Source: an uncultured Eubacteriales bacterium (GTDB lineage Bacteria; Bacillota; Clostridia; Monoglobales; Monoglobaceae). Taken from it: DNA of 5,753 nucleotides. Position numbers and translations under genes: made by a program. Location: NCBI GenBank assembly GCA_900550775.1, contig URTH01000120.1:1-5753 (forward strand), read 5' to 3'. Shown piece after piece: positions 1 to 5,033 of this stretch. The notes below the pieces were generated by a model. That model worked only from the letters and a program-made list of their open reading frames with translations. It did no database searches and was not told the origin of the DNA. Numbering within the stretch: position 1 is the stretch's first letter; each line of letters begins with the position of its first letter.

Positions 1-22
1 CCGGCCATGGACTTGATTAAAT

Positions 23-30
23 AAGGAGGG
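23..30 (+). promoter_or_regulatory. Ribosome binding site of the transketolase N-subunit gene
   Basis: AAGGAGGG lies 10 bases before the ATG at 41 and is a near-complete anti-16S match. A TAA at 22-24 closes a frame open from the window edge (ending ...DLIK), so an upstream gene may end right against this site, which would make the transketolase pair an internal part of a longer operon. Seven codons are too few to identify such a gene. Confidence 0.8.
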
Positions 31-40
31 AAGTAGGATT

Positions 41-895
41 ATGAAATTAGCCTATTCTTCAGAAGAATTGAAAAAGACCGCCAATGATATTCGCATCAAT
101 ATCGTGGAGAGTATCCATTGCGGCGGCTCCGGACATCCGGGCGGCTCTTTGTCCGCTGCGGATATTCTTACATATTTGTATTTAAAAGAGATGAAGGTAG
201 ACCCCAAAGATCCCAAAAACCCGGATCGGGATCGGTTTGTTTTGTCCAAGGGTCACTGCTCACCGGCGCTTTACGGCGTTTTGGCCGAGGCCGGATTTAT
301 CCCGAAGGAGGATATTAAAACCTTCCGCAGTGCGGACAGTTATCTCCAGGGACACCCGGATATGAAGGGCGTTTGCGGCGTTGACATGTCGACCGGATCA
401 CTAGGTCAGGGAATCAGCGCGGCCAACGGCATGGCGCTGGCAGGAAAGCTGGATCATAAGGATTATCGGGTTTATGCGATCTTAGGCGACGGTGAGAGCG
501 AAGAGGGTCAGGTGTGGGAAGCTGCGATGTTTGCCGCACACTATAAACTGGACAACCTGACGGCGTTTATGGATTTTAACGGTTTGCAGATTGACGGTGA
601 GGTCACCAAGGTCATGAACCCCACGCCGCTGGACGATAAGTTTGAAGCCTTCGGCTGGCACATCATTCGGATTGACGCACACGATTTTTCACAGATCGAA
701 AGCGCGGTAGAAGAGGCAAAAAGCGTCAAGGGCAAGCCAACCTTGGTGCTTGCAAAGAGCGTGAAAGGAAAGGGTGTTTCCTTTATGGAAAACCAGGCCG
801 GCTGGCACGGCGCCGCTCCCAATAAGGAGCAATACGAACAGGCAATCAGCGAGCTTGACGCATATTTGAATGAATTGGGAGGTGCTGCGAAATGA
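41..895 (+). CDS. Transketolase, N-terminal (thiamine-diphosphate-binding) subunit
   Basis: This 284-residue protein is the N-terminal half of transketolase, the cytosolic enzyme that moves two-carbon ketol units between sugar phosphates in the non-oxidative pentose phosphate pathway. Visible family motifs are GHPG (31-34), SKGH (69-72), GHPD (104-107), STGSLGQG (117-124) and the thiamine-diphosphate motif starting GDG at 149-151 and ending at Asn180; Asp150 and Asn180 are the expected magnesium ligands. KGKGVSFMEN (242-251) and WHG (255-257) match the end of the domain. Full-length transketolases have about 660 residues; here the chain stops after the pyrophosphate-binding domain, and the rest is encoded by the next gene, a natural split common in Firmicutes and archaea rather than a frameshift. 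The ATG at 41 has an AAGGAGGG site 10 bases upstream. The stop overlaps the next start (ATGA), so the two halves are probably made in equal amounts. Confidence 0.96.
   Translation: MKLAYSSEELKKTANDIRINIVESIHCGGSGHPGGSLSAADILTYLYLKEMKVDPKDPKNPDRDRFVLSKGHCSPALYGVLAEAGFIPKEDIKTFRSADSYLQGHPDMKGVCGVDMSTGSLGQGISAANGMALAGKLDHKDYRVYAILGDGESEEGQVWEAAMFAAHYKLDNLTAFMDFNGLQIDGEVTKVMNPTPLDDKFEAFGWHIIRIDAHDFSQIESAVEEAKSVKGKPTLVLAKSVKGKGVSFMENQAGWHGAAPNKEQYEQAISELDAYLNELGGAAK
877..882 (+). promoter_or_regulatory. Ribosome binding site of the transketolase C-subunit gene
   Basis: GGGAGG lies inside the end of the N-subunit gene, 9 bases before the ATG at 892. Together with the ATGA stop/start overlap it supports translational coupling of the two subunits. 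Confidence 0.75.
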
Positions 896-1845
896 GTTAT
901 CAGATCGGAGAAAAAGTAGCAACAAGAGAAGCATACGGAAAAGCATTGGTGGAATTCGGCGCCAACGAAAATATCATTGTCATGGACGCAGACCTTTCCA
1001 AATCCACAAAGACGGACGGGTTTAAAAAGACCTATCCGGAGCGTTTTATCAATACGGGTATCGCGGAGGGAAACATGATGTCAACCGCGGCCGGGCTTTC
1101 GACCTGCGGAAAGATCGTGTTTGCCAGCTCGTTTGCGATGTTTGCGGCAGGACGTGCTTTTGAACAGATCAGAAACTCCATCGGATATCCGCATTTGAAT
1201 GTAAAGATCGGCGCAACCCATGCCGGCATCTCGGTCGGCGAGGACGGTGCAACGCACCAGTGCCTAGAGGATATGGGTATCATGCGCACCATTCCGGGTA
1301 TGGTGATTTTAAACCCGGCAGACGCCACCGAATCGCGGCTTGCCGTAAAGGCAGCCATCGAGTATCAGGGGCCGGTATATCTGCGGTTCGGAAGATTAGC
1401 TGTCCCGGTTATTTTTGACGATAGCTATCAGTTTGAAATCGGCAAAGGCGTGATGCTGGAGGACGGCACGGACGTGACGCTGATCGGTACCGGGCTGATG
1501 GTTCCGGCAACGCTTGAGGCAAAGAAAATCCTTGCAGAGCAAGGCATTTCGGCACGTGTGATCAATATGGCGACCATTAAGCCGATTGACCGCGATATCA
1601 TTGTAAAGGCTGCCAAAGAGACCGGCGCCATTGTCACGGCAGAAGAGCATAATGTGATCGGCGGCCTTGGATCGGCCGTTGCAGAGGTTCTTTGCGAAAC
1701 GGTTCCGACGCCGATGCTGCGTGTTGGAACGCAGGACGTGTTCGGCAGAAGCGGAAAACCCAATCCGCTGCTTGAGGCATACGGCCTGGATGCAAAGACG
1801 ATTGTCGATAAGGCAAAGGCCGTTGTCGCAATGAAAAACGCATAG
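892..1845 (+). CDS. Transketolase, C-terminal (pyrimidine-binding) subunit
   Basis: This 317-residue protein is the second half of the split transketolase. It contains the pyrimidine-binding domain (about 1-170) and the C-terminal transketolase domain (about 185-310). GIAEGNMMSTAAGLS begins at 56, with Glu59 as the expected glutamate that activates the thiamine cofactor; GEDGATHQ (116-123) carries the conserved active-site His122, and YLRFGR (163-168) supplies the substrate-phosphate-binding arginine region. TAEEHNVIGGLGSAV (249-263) is typical of the C-terminal domain. The active site forms only when this subunit joins the N-subunit encoded immediately upstream, with which it overlaps by 4 bases. 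A related family, 1-deoxyxylulose-5-phosphate synthase, is a single longer chain and does not fit. The gene is followed by a strong hairpin terminator about 40 bases downstream, so it is the last gene of its unit. Confidence 0.96.
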   Translation: MSYQIGEKVATREAYGKALVEFGANENIIVMDADLSKSTKTDGFKKTYPERFINTGIAEGNMMSTAAGLSTCGKIVFASSFAMFAAGRAFEQIRNSIGYPHLNVKIGATHAGISVGEDGATHQCLEDMGIMRTIPGMVILNPADATESRLAVKAAIEYQGPVYLRFGRLAVPVIFDDSYQFEIGKGVMLEDGTDVTLIGTGLMVPATLEAKKILAEQGISARVINMATIKPIDRDIIVKAAKETGAIVTAEEHNVIGGLGSAVAEVLCETVPTPMLRVGTQDVFGRSGKPNPLLEAYGLDAKTIVDKAKAVVAMKNA

Positions 1846-1884
1846 ATTACATAAAGCCGGTATTAACGGACTGTCATACAAAAC

Positions 1885-1928
1885 AAAAAACACGCATATC
1901 ACCTTAAAAGGCGGTGTGCGTGTTTTTT
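1885..1928. terminator. Bidirectional intrinsic terminator between convergent genes
   Basis: The left arm AAAAAACACGCA (1885-1896) pairs exactly with TGCGTGTTTTTT (1917-1928); after a three-base bulge (1897-1899) CACC (1900-1903) pairs with GGTG (1913-1916), leaving a 9-base loop. Read on the + strand it gives a stem followed by a T run after the transketolase pair. On the - strand the A run at 1885-1890 becomes the T run, 23 bases beyond the stop codon of the metallopeptidase gene. One hairpin can therefore serve both convergent units. Confidence 0.9.
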
Positions 1929-1950
1929 CATACAGATTTATTATTTTTTG

Positions 1951-3774
1951 TTAAAGTCCTGTCGCAAACTCATCAATTAAATATCTGCCATTTTGTTGTT
2001 TTAATATCATATAAAACGATGTTTTGGTTTGATTTGGATCGAAAACGGAGTTTTCAGCAGGTATCAGTTTTACCTCCGGCTGTGCAATCCATTCACCGTT
2101 CGTAAAGCCTTTTTCTGCTAAATGATCAACTGTGCCGATGCTTAACGGCGTTGCTTTTTTCATACCGAAAACATAATCATCACCAAAAAAATTATCTACA
2201 CAGTTTTGAGTGCAGTATCTTTTCATTTTCTCAAAATCCTGCTGATAAAAAGCTGCAAAAAACAACTCTGTCGTTCGGAAAGGATCCGTCATTTCGCCAA
2301 ACTCTTTTTCTGTTTCAAACGCATCGGTTACCGAAACGGTTATATCGTTTCCGTTTTTATCAAAAATGTTGTACTCTAATTTGTATAATTCCGCTCCGTA
2401 AATTTCATTTAAAACACCAGATACAGAACCTAATTGAACATATGTATTGCCATCTTTCAATACAGGCGGAACAATTAACACATCGAAATTTATCGGTTCC
2501 GGATTTGATAATATTTTTCGTATTTTCTGACCGATTTCAATTTGATAAGTAAATTTCGAATATCCGTTTACACTTTTTGACGGCTCATTGATTGAAATAG
2601 TAATTTTTCCGTTATCCCAGTTGATATAACTTTGCGGATTACTCATAACGCCGACTTTTTCAAACACTTCTCTCAGCGGAACATATACCTCACCGTTTTC
2701 GATAAAAGGCTTATTCGTGAGTTCCATCTTTTCGCCGCCCGACATAATTTCAACCGTGTAATCAGCAGTCGTCAAATCCGATAATATGCCGCTCGCAAAA
2801 ACCGTTGTCGAAAGCATGATAACTGCCATAACAGCGGATATGACCGACATCAGTCGGCTTGTCCTTTTCTTATTTTTAATCATCATAAATCTCCTTTTCA
2901 GAATTTTTTTGCTGCTTGCCATTTGCGTGGTAAGCGGAAGCTGTTTTGATTTCCCTGTCGGGAGCAGGGAAAGGATGGTGCTTACATAACTCATTTTCTC
3001 ACTGTTCGTCATATTTTTAGTCACTGCCATGTCGCAGGATATTTCACACTCTGCCGCAATTTGCTTTAAAACATACCACGAGACAGGATTAAACCAATGC
3101 ACGCATTTGACAAATTCGGCAAACCACTTATATAAAATATCGTGCCGCTTAAAATGCGTCATTTCGTGACGGAGTATGTTATGGAACTGTTCGCTTGATA
3201 ACTCCGTTTTCGGCAAAATCAGCGTTGGTTTAAAAATACCCGTCATAAACGGTGACGCAATATTCTCCCACACCCAAACATTGATTTTTCTGTCGGTGTA
3301 CGCGCCGATTTCGGGACAGGATATCATCTCGCCGCTCTTGCGTATTTTAATATGCAGCCTAAAATAGCTTGCAACGTTTAAGAGTATGAAAACGGCTGTG
3401 CCAATCAGCCATAAATACACTAAAATATCCATTCGGTTATCAATAATCCTATTCCATATAACGGTTGCTTTTTGTAAAAGCTGCGGCTTTTGCGCCGTAT
3501 CTGCCTGCACGATATTTTCGGTTGTTTCGGGTTGTTCGCTGACAGCCTCATGCTGCGTTTGTACCGTTTGTGTTGTAATGCTTGGTGCGGACGGTGGATT
3601 TACATTAAATCGCACCGGCATAAGCATTACAAAAAGCACGCACAGCCATATGTAATAATGCCACGAATATCCAAAAATCTTTTTTGTGATCGGGCGCAGC
3701 AGGCTGATAATAACCGCAAGGGCAGAGCCGGCAAGCGATGTGATAAAAAGGGCTTTGCATATTTCACGAATCAA
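1951..3774 (-). CDS. BlaR1/MecR1-like M56 membrane metallopeptidase with a non-penicillin-binding sensor region
   Basis: This 607-residue protein has the BlaR1 layout: membrane segments near 8-26, 37-55, 116-138 and 308-328, a cytosolic zinc-peptidase domain between the third and fourth, and an outer C-terminal part. The peptidase signature is HEMTH at 203-207, with HWFNPVSW at 226-233 and EISCD at 244-248, where Glu244 is the likely third zinc ligand. In BlaR1 and MecR1 the outer part is a penicillin-binding domain; here I see no SxxK plus KTG pattern. Instead, 340-397 resembles the copper-amine-oxidase N-terminal (stalk) domain (VPLREVFEKVGV near 365), with a second weaker copy near 428-460, and 497-607 looks like an NTF2-like domain of the DUF4829 sort. 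The start is TTG (3774-3772), overlapping the repressor stop as TTGA and preceded by AAGGAGGGG at a 7-base spacing from GGAGG. The likely role is to sense an extracellular signal and relieve repression by the upstream BlaI-like protein. The ligand is unknown. Confidence 0.9.
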   Translation of the reverse strand: MIREICKALFITSLAGSALAVIISLLRPITKKIFGYSWHYYIWLCVLFVMLMPVRFNVNPPSAPSITTQTVQTQHEAVSEQPETTENIVQADTAQKPQLLQKATVIWNRIIDNRMDILVYLWLIGTAVFILLNVASYFRLHIKIRKSGEMISCPEIGAYTDRKINVWVWENIASPFMTGIFKPTLILPKTELSSEQFHNILRHEMTHFKRHDILYKWFAEFVKCVHWFNPVSWYVLKQIAAECEISCDMAVTKNMTNSEKMSYVSTILSLLPTGKSKQLPLTTQMASSKKILKRRFMMIKNKKRTSRLMSVISAVMAVIMLSTTVFASGILSDLTTADYTVEIMSGGEKMELTNKPFIENGEVYVPLREVFEKVGVMSNPQSYINWDNGKITISINEPSKSVNGYSKFTYQIEIGQKIRKILSNPEPINFDVLIVPPVLKDGNTYVQLGSVSGVLNEIYGAELYKLEYNIFDKNGNDITVSVTDAFETEKEFGEMTDPFRTTELFFAAFYQQDFEKMKRYCTQNCVDNFFGDDYVFGMKKATPLSIGTVDHLAEKGFTNGEWIAQPEVKLIPAENSVFDPNQTKTSFYMILKQQNGRYLIDEFATGL

Positions 3775-4148
3775 TTTCGCCCCTCCTTATCCTCAAAAAT
3801 CGCTCTCAGTTCCTGGATATCCTTATCCGAAAACTGCTTCTCCTCAAAAAGTGCGGCAACCAGATTTTCGGCTGAGCCGTCAAACAGATTTTTGATAAGG
3901 CTTTTCACCTGCGATTTCTTATATTCCTTTGCGGTTAAAATCGGGGTGTAATACCACGCCTTGCCGCGTCTCTCGGCAGATAATGCGCCTTTTTCAACAA
4001 GCCGTGCAAGAAATGTGGCAATCGTCGTACGTTTCCAGCCTTTTTCTTCAACGGCCTTTCCGATTGCTGCCGAGCCGATCGGCGCGTCTGCCTTCCATAC
4101 AACCTTCATAATTTCAAGCTCTGCATCACCGATATTGATATTTGTCAT
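3771..4148 (-). CDS. BlaI/MecI/CopY-family transcriptional repressor
   Basis: This is a 125-residue winged-helix repressor of the BlaI/MecI/CopY family, which binds operators as a dimer. Residues 5-70 form the DNA-binding domain: IGDAELEIMKVVW at the start, a recognition helix around KRTTIATFLARLVEKG (39-54), and the wing around GALSAERRGKAWYYTP (54-69). The rest is a helical dimerisation region with LFDGSAENLVAALFEE near 88-103. No CopY-type CxC metal site is visible at the C-terminus, so BlaI/MecI is the closer match. An in-frame ATG pair lies at 4166 and 4163, but GGAGG at 4161-4157 stands 8 bases before the ATG at 4148 and would fall inside the longer version, so I choose 4148. The gene overlaps the downstream M56 peptidase gene by 4 bases; the pair should act as repressor and signal-activated protease. 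Its own promoter carries a dyad that is probably its operator. No beta-lactamase gene lies beside it here. Confidence 0.93.
   Translation of the reverse strand: MTNINIGDAELEIMKVVWKADAPIGSAAIGKAVEEKGWKRTTIATFLARLVEKGALSAERRGKAWYYTPILTAKEYKKSQVKSLIKNLFDGSAENLVAALFEEKQFSDKDIQELRAIFEDKEGRN
3780..3788 (-). promoter_or_regulatory. Ribosome binding site that fixes a TTG start for the metallopeptidase
   Basis: On the - strand AAGGAGGGG precedes TTG with 7 bases between GGAGG and the start codon. No ATG in this frame lies near a comparable site, so the rare TTG start is preferred. The site lies inside the last codons of the repressor gene. Confidence 0.8.
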
Positions 4149-4156
4149 AGGGTATA

Positions 4157-4161
4157 CCTCC
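4157..4161 (-). promoter_or_regulatory. Ribosome binding site deciding the repressor start
   Basis: GGAGG on the - strand lies 8 bases before the ATG at 4148. It shows that translation begins there rather than at the upstream ATGs at 4166 and 4163, which sit just ahead of or against this site. Confidence 0.8.
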
Positions 4162-4189
4162 ATCATATTCTACTTTTGTCGACATATAT

Positions 4190-4218
4190 AGTCTACCATG
4201 TTAGACATACTTTGTCAA
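4190..4218 (-). promoter_or_regulatory. Sigma-A-type promoter of the repressor-metallopeptidase operon
   Basis: On the - strand a perfect -35 box TTGACA (4218-4213) is followed after exactly 17 bases by TAGACT (4195-4190), a 4-of-6 match to TATAAT. The -10 ends about 40 bases before the repressor ATG. The promoter begins 36 bases after the stop codon of the upstream ytaF-like gene, with no terminator hairpin visible between, so some transcription could also enter from that gene. Confidence 0.75.
4191..4206. promoter_or_regulatory. Probable BlaI-type operator (16-base dyad)
   Basis: GTCTA (4191-4195) and TAGAC (4202-4206) are exact inverted repeats around a self-complementary CATG core (4197-4200); only the pair at 4196 and 4201 breaks the symmetry. 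The dyad covers five of the six -10 bases and most of the spacer of the repressor promoter, a position where a bound dimer would block RNA polymerase. The spacing and the CTAC/TTAG half-sites resemble BlaI/MecI operators, though the exact bases differ from the TACA/TGTA form known from staphylococci. Binding is inferred from position and symmetry. Confidence 0.7.
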
Positions 4219-4231
4219 GCCCCTTTTTAAA

Positions 4232-4257
4232 TTGACTCGTATCATTGACCGGTATCA
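4232..4257. repeat. 13-base tandem direct repeat at the ytaF stop codon
   Basis: TTGACTCGTATCA (4232-4244) is followed with no gap by TTGACCGGTATCA (4245-4257). The copies differ only at the sixth and seventh bases. The second copy includes the stop codon of the ytaF-like gene on the - strand, and the array ends 13 bases upstream of the repressor -35 box. It may be a small duplication or a pair of protein-binding sites. Confidence 0.75.
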
Positions 4258-4899
4258 TCCAAACAGGCGCAAAACGGCAAGAAATATCATGATGATGCCG
4301 GGAAGAAAAGAGAAAAAGGATTCGTGGATGCGAAACGCGGTAAAGCAGGTTCCGATTTTGATTCCGAGCCGCAGAAATAAAAATTGAAACAGGCTGATGC
4401 AAACCGGAAACAAAAGGATTGAGGCGGAACTCATCGCATAACCGATGCCTGCGCCGATGGCGTCCAGTGATAATGCAAGTCCGAGATAGGCGGCCTCGTT
4501 CGGTTCAATGCGCTTTGATCCGTCAAAATCACCGCGCGACGGATCTTGCATCACGGTGATGGTTAAACCGAGAATATGCAGAACATATTGTTTTTGCTTT
4601 GGTTTTGGTTCCGGCCGGGACGCGGTATCCTGCGACAAAAGCTTTTTCACCGCGTTTTTGATCATGGTAATTCCCATTGCCAAAAGCATAAGAATACTGA
4701 TGTAACTTCCGATCCGACCCGGCAGAACCCGAAAAAAAAATTTTCCGAGCGCCACGGCCAAAAAGGCGACCAAAAGCGAAATCAAACTCATAAAAAGCCA
4801 GGAAAAAGGCGAGATTTTTATTTTTTTCAGTCCGTAGGCCAAACCGACACCGATGGCGTCCAGACTGAGTGACAGCGCCAAAAAAACCATAGAAAGCAT
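4255..4899 (-). CDS. ytaF: YtaF-family (MntP-like) sporulation-associated membrane protein
   Basis: This 214-residue integral membrane protein belongs to the MntP/DUF204 superfamily and most resembles YtaF, a sporulation-associated membrane protein of unknown biochemical role; MntP itself exports manganese. The protein consists of two similar halves: LSLSLDAIGVGLAYG (9-23) and LALSLDAIGAGIGYA (141-155), each with an aspartate in the first membrane helix (Asp14, Asp146). Three hydrophobic segments lie in each half. A charged cytosolic linker (about 86-118, rich in Lys and Pro) leads to DPSRGDFDGSKRIEPNEA (119-136), the stretch I use to prefer YtaF over MntP. The ATG at 4899 has AGAGGTG a few bases upstream. 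It is transcribed away from the P-type ATPase gene and in the same direction as the repressor operon that follows. Sporulation control is not visible in the sequence; no SigE- or SigG-type promoter could be assigned. Confidence 0.88.
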   Translation of the reverse strand: MLSMVFLALSLSLDAIGVGLAYGLKKIKISPFSWLFMSLISLLVAFLAVALGKFFFRVLPGRIGSYISILMLLAMGITMIKNAVKKLLSQDTASRPEPKPKQKQYVLHILGLTITVMQDPSRGDFDGSKRIEPNEAAYLGLALSLDAIGAGIGYAMSSASILLFPVCISLFQFLFLRLGIKIGTCFTAFRIHESFFSFLPGIIMIFLAVLRLFG

Positions 4900-4975
4900 A
4901 AAAGCACCTCTCTTGCAAAAGTTAAAATGGTCTCTTGTATTTTATGAGAAGAGAAAAAATGCGTGCGTCATAAAT

Positions 4976-4996
4976 CATATCTTGTCCGCATATCTT
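4976..4996. repeat. Direct repeat CATATCTT x2 in the divergent intergenic region
   Basis: CATATCTT occurs at 4976-4983 and again at 4989-4996, separated by 5 bases (13-base period). It lies about 40 bases upstream of the ATPase start, between two divergent genes, a plausible place for a regulator site. Short A+T-rich repeats can arise by chance, so the function is open. The rest of 4900-5033 shows no hairpin terminator; the best + strand promoter candidate is the weak TTGCAA (4913-4918) and TGTATT (4936-4941) with a 17-base spacer. Confidence 0.4.
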
Positions 4997-5020
4997 TAAG
5001 TAGGATTCAAAAGCAAAAGC

Positions 5021-5025
5021 GGAGG
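5021..5025 (+). promoter_or_regulatory. Ribosome binding site deciding the ATPase start
   Basis: GGAGG is followed by two ATGs in different frames, at 5030 and 5034. The frame from 5030 closes after about 40 codons at a TGA in GAGCAAATTTGA, whereas the ATG at 5034, 8 bases from the site, opens the long ATPase frame. Confidence 0.8.
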
Positions 5026-5033
5026 TATCATGT

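Noticed and set aside
1..24. Possible tail of an upstream gene ending at TAA 22-24 (...DLIK)
   Set aside because: Only eight codons including the stop are present, and other + strand frames also close by chance here. It is mentioned with the ribosome binding site but not called as a gene.
41..1845. Split transketolase read as one gene broken by a frameshift
   Set aside because: Each half has its own ribosome binding site and start, the break falls at the domain border, and two-subunit transketolases are a known normal form.
1396..1902. Long - strand open frame (168 codons) opposite the transketolase C-subunit
   Set aside because: It lies antisense to a gene with clear catalytic motifs, is rich in Cys, His and Arg with no recognisable domain, and is a shadow of biased codon use.
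3490..3951. Open frame of 153 codons on the + strand opposite the receptor and repressor
   Set aside because: It is antisense to two motif-rich genes, with no domain or coding signature of its own.
4900..5033. Manganese riboswitch (yybP-ykoY type) before the ATPase or the ytaF-like gene
   Set aside because: The region is only 134 bases and shared by two divergent genes, and I see none of the conserved GGGGAGUA or CUUUGGCCGC-like elements or a terminator hairpin.
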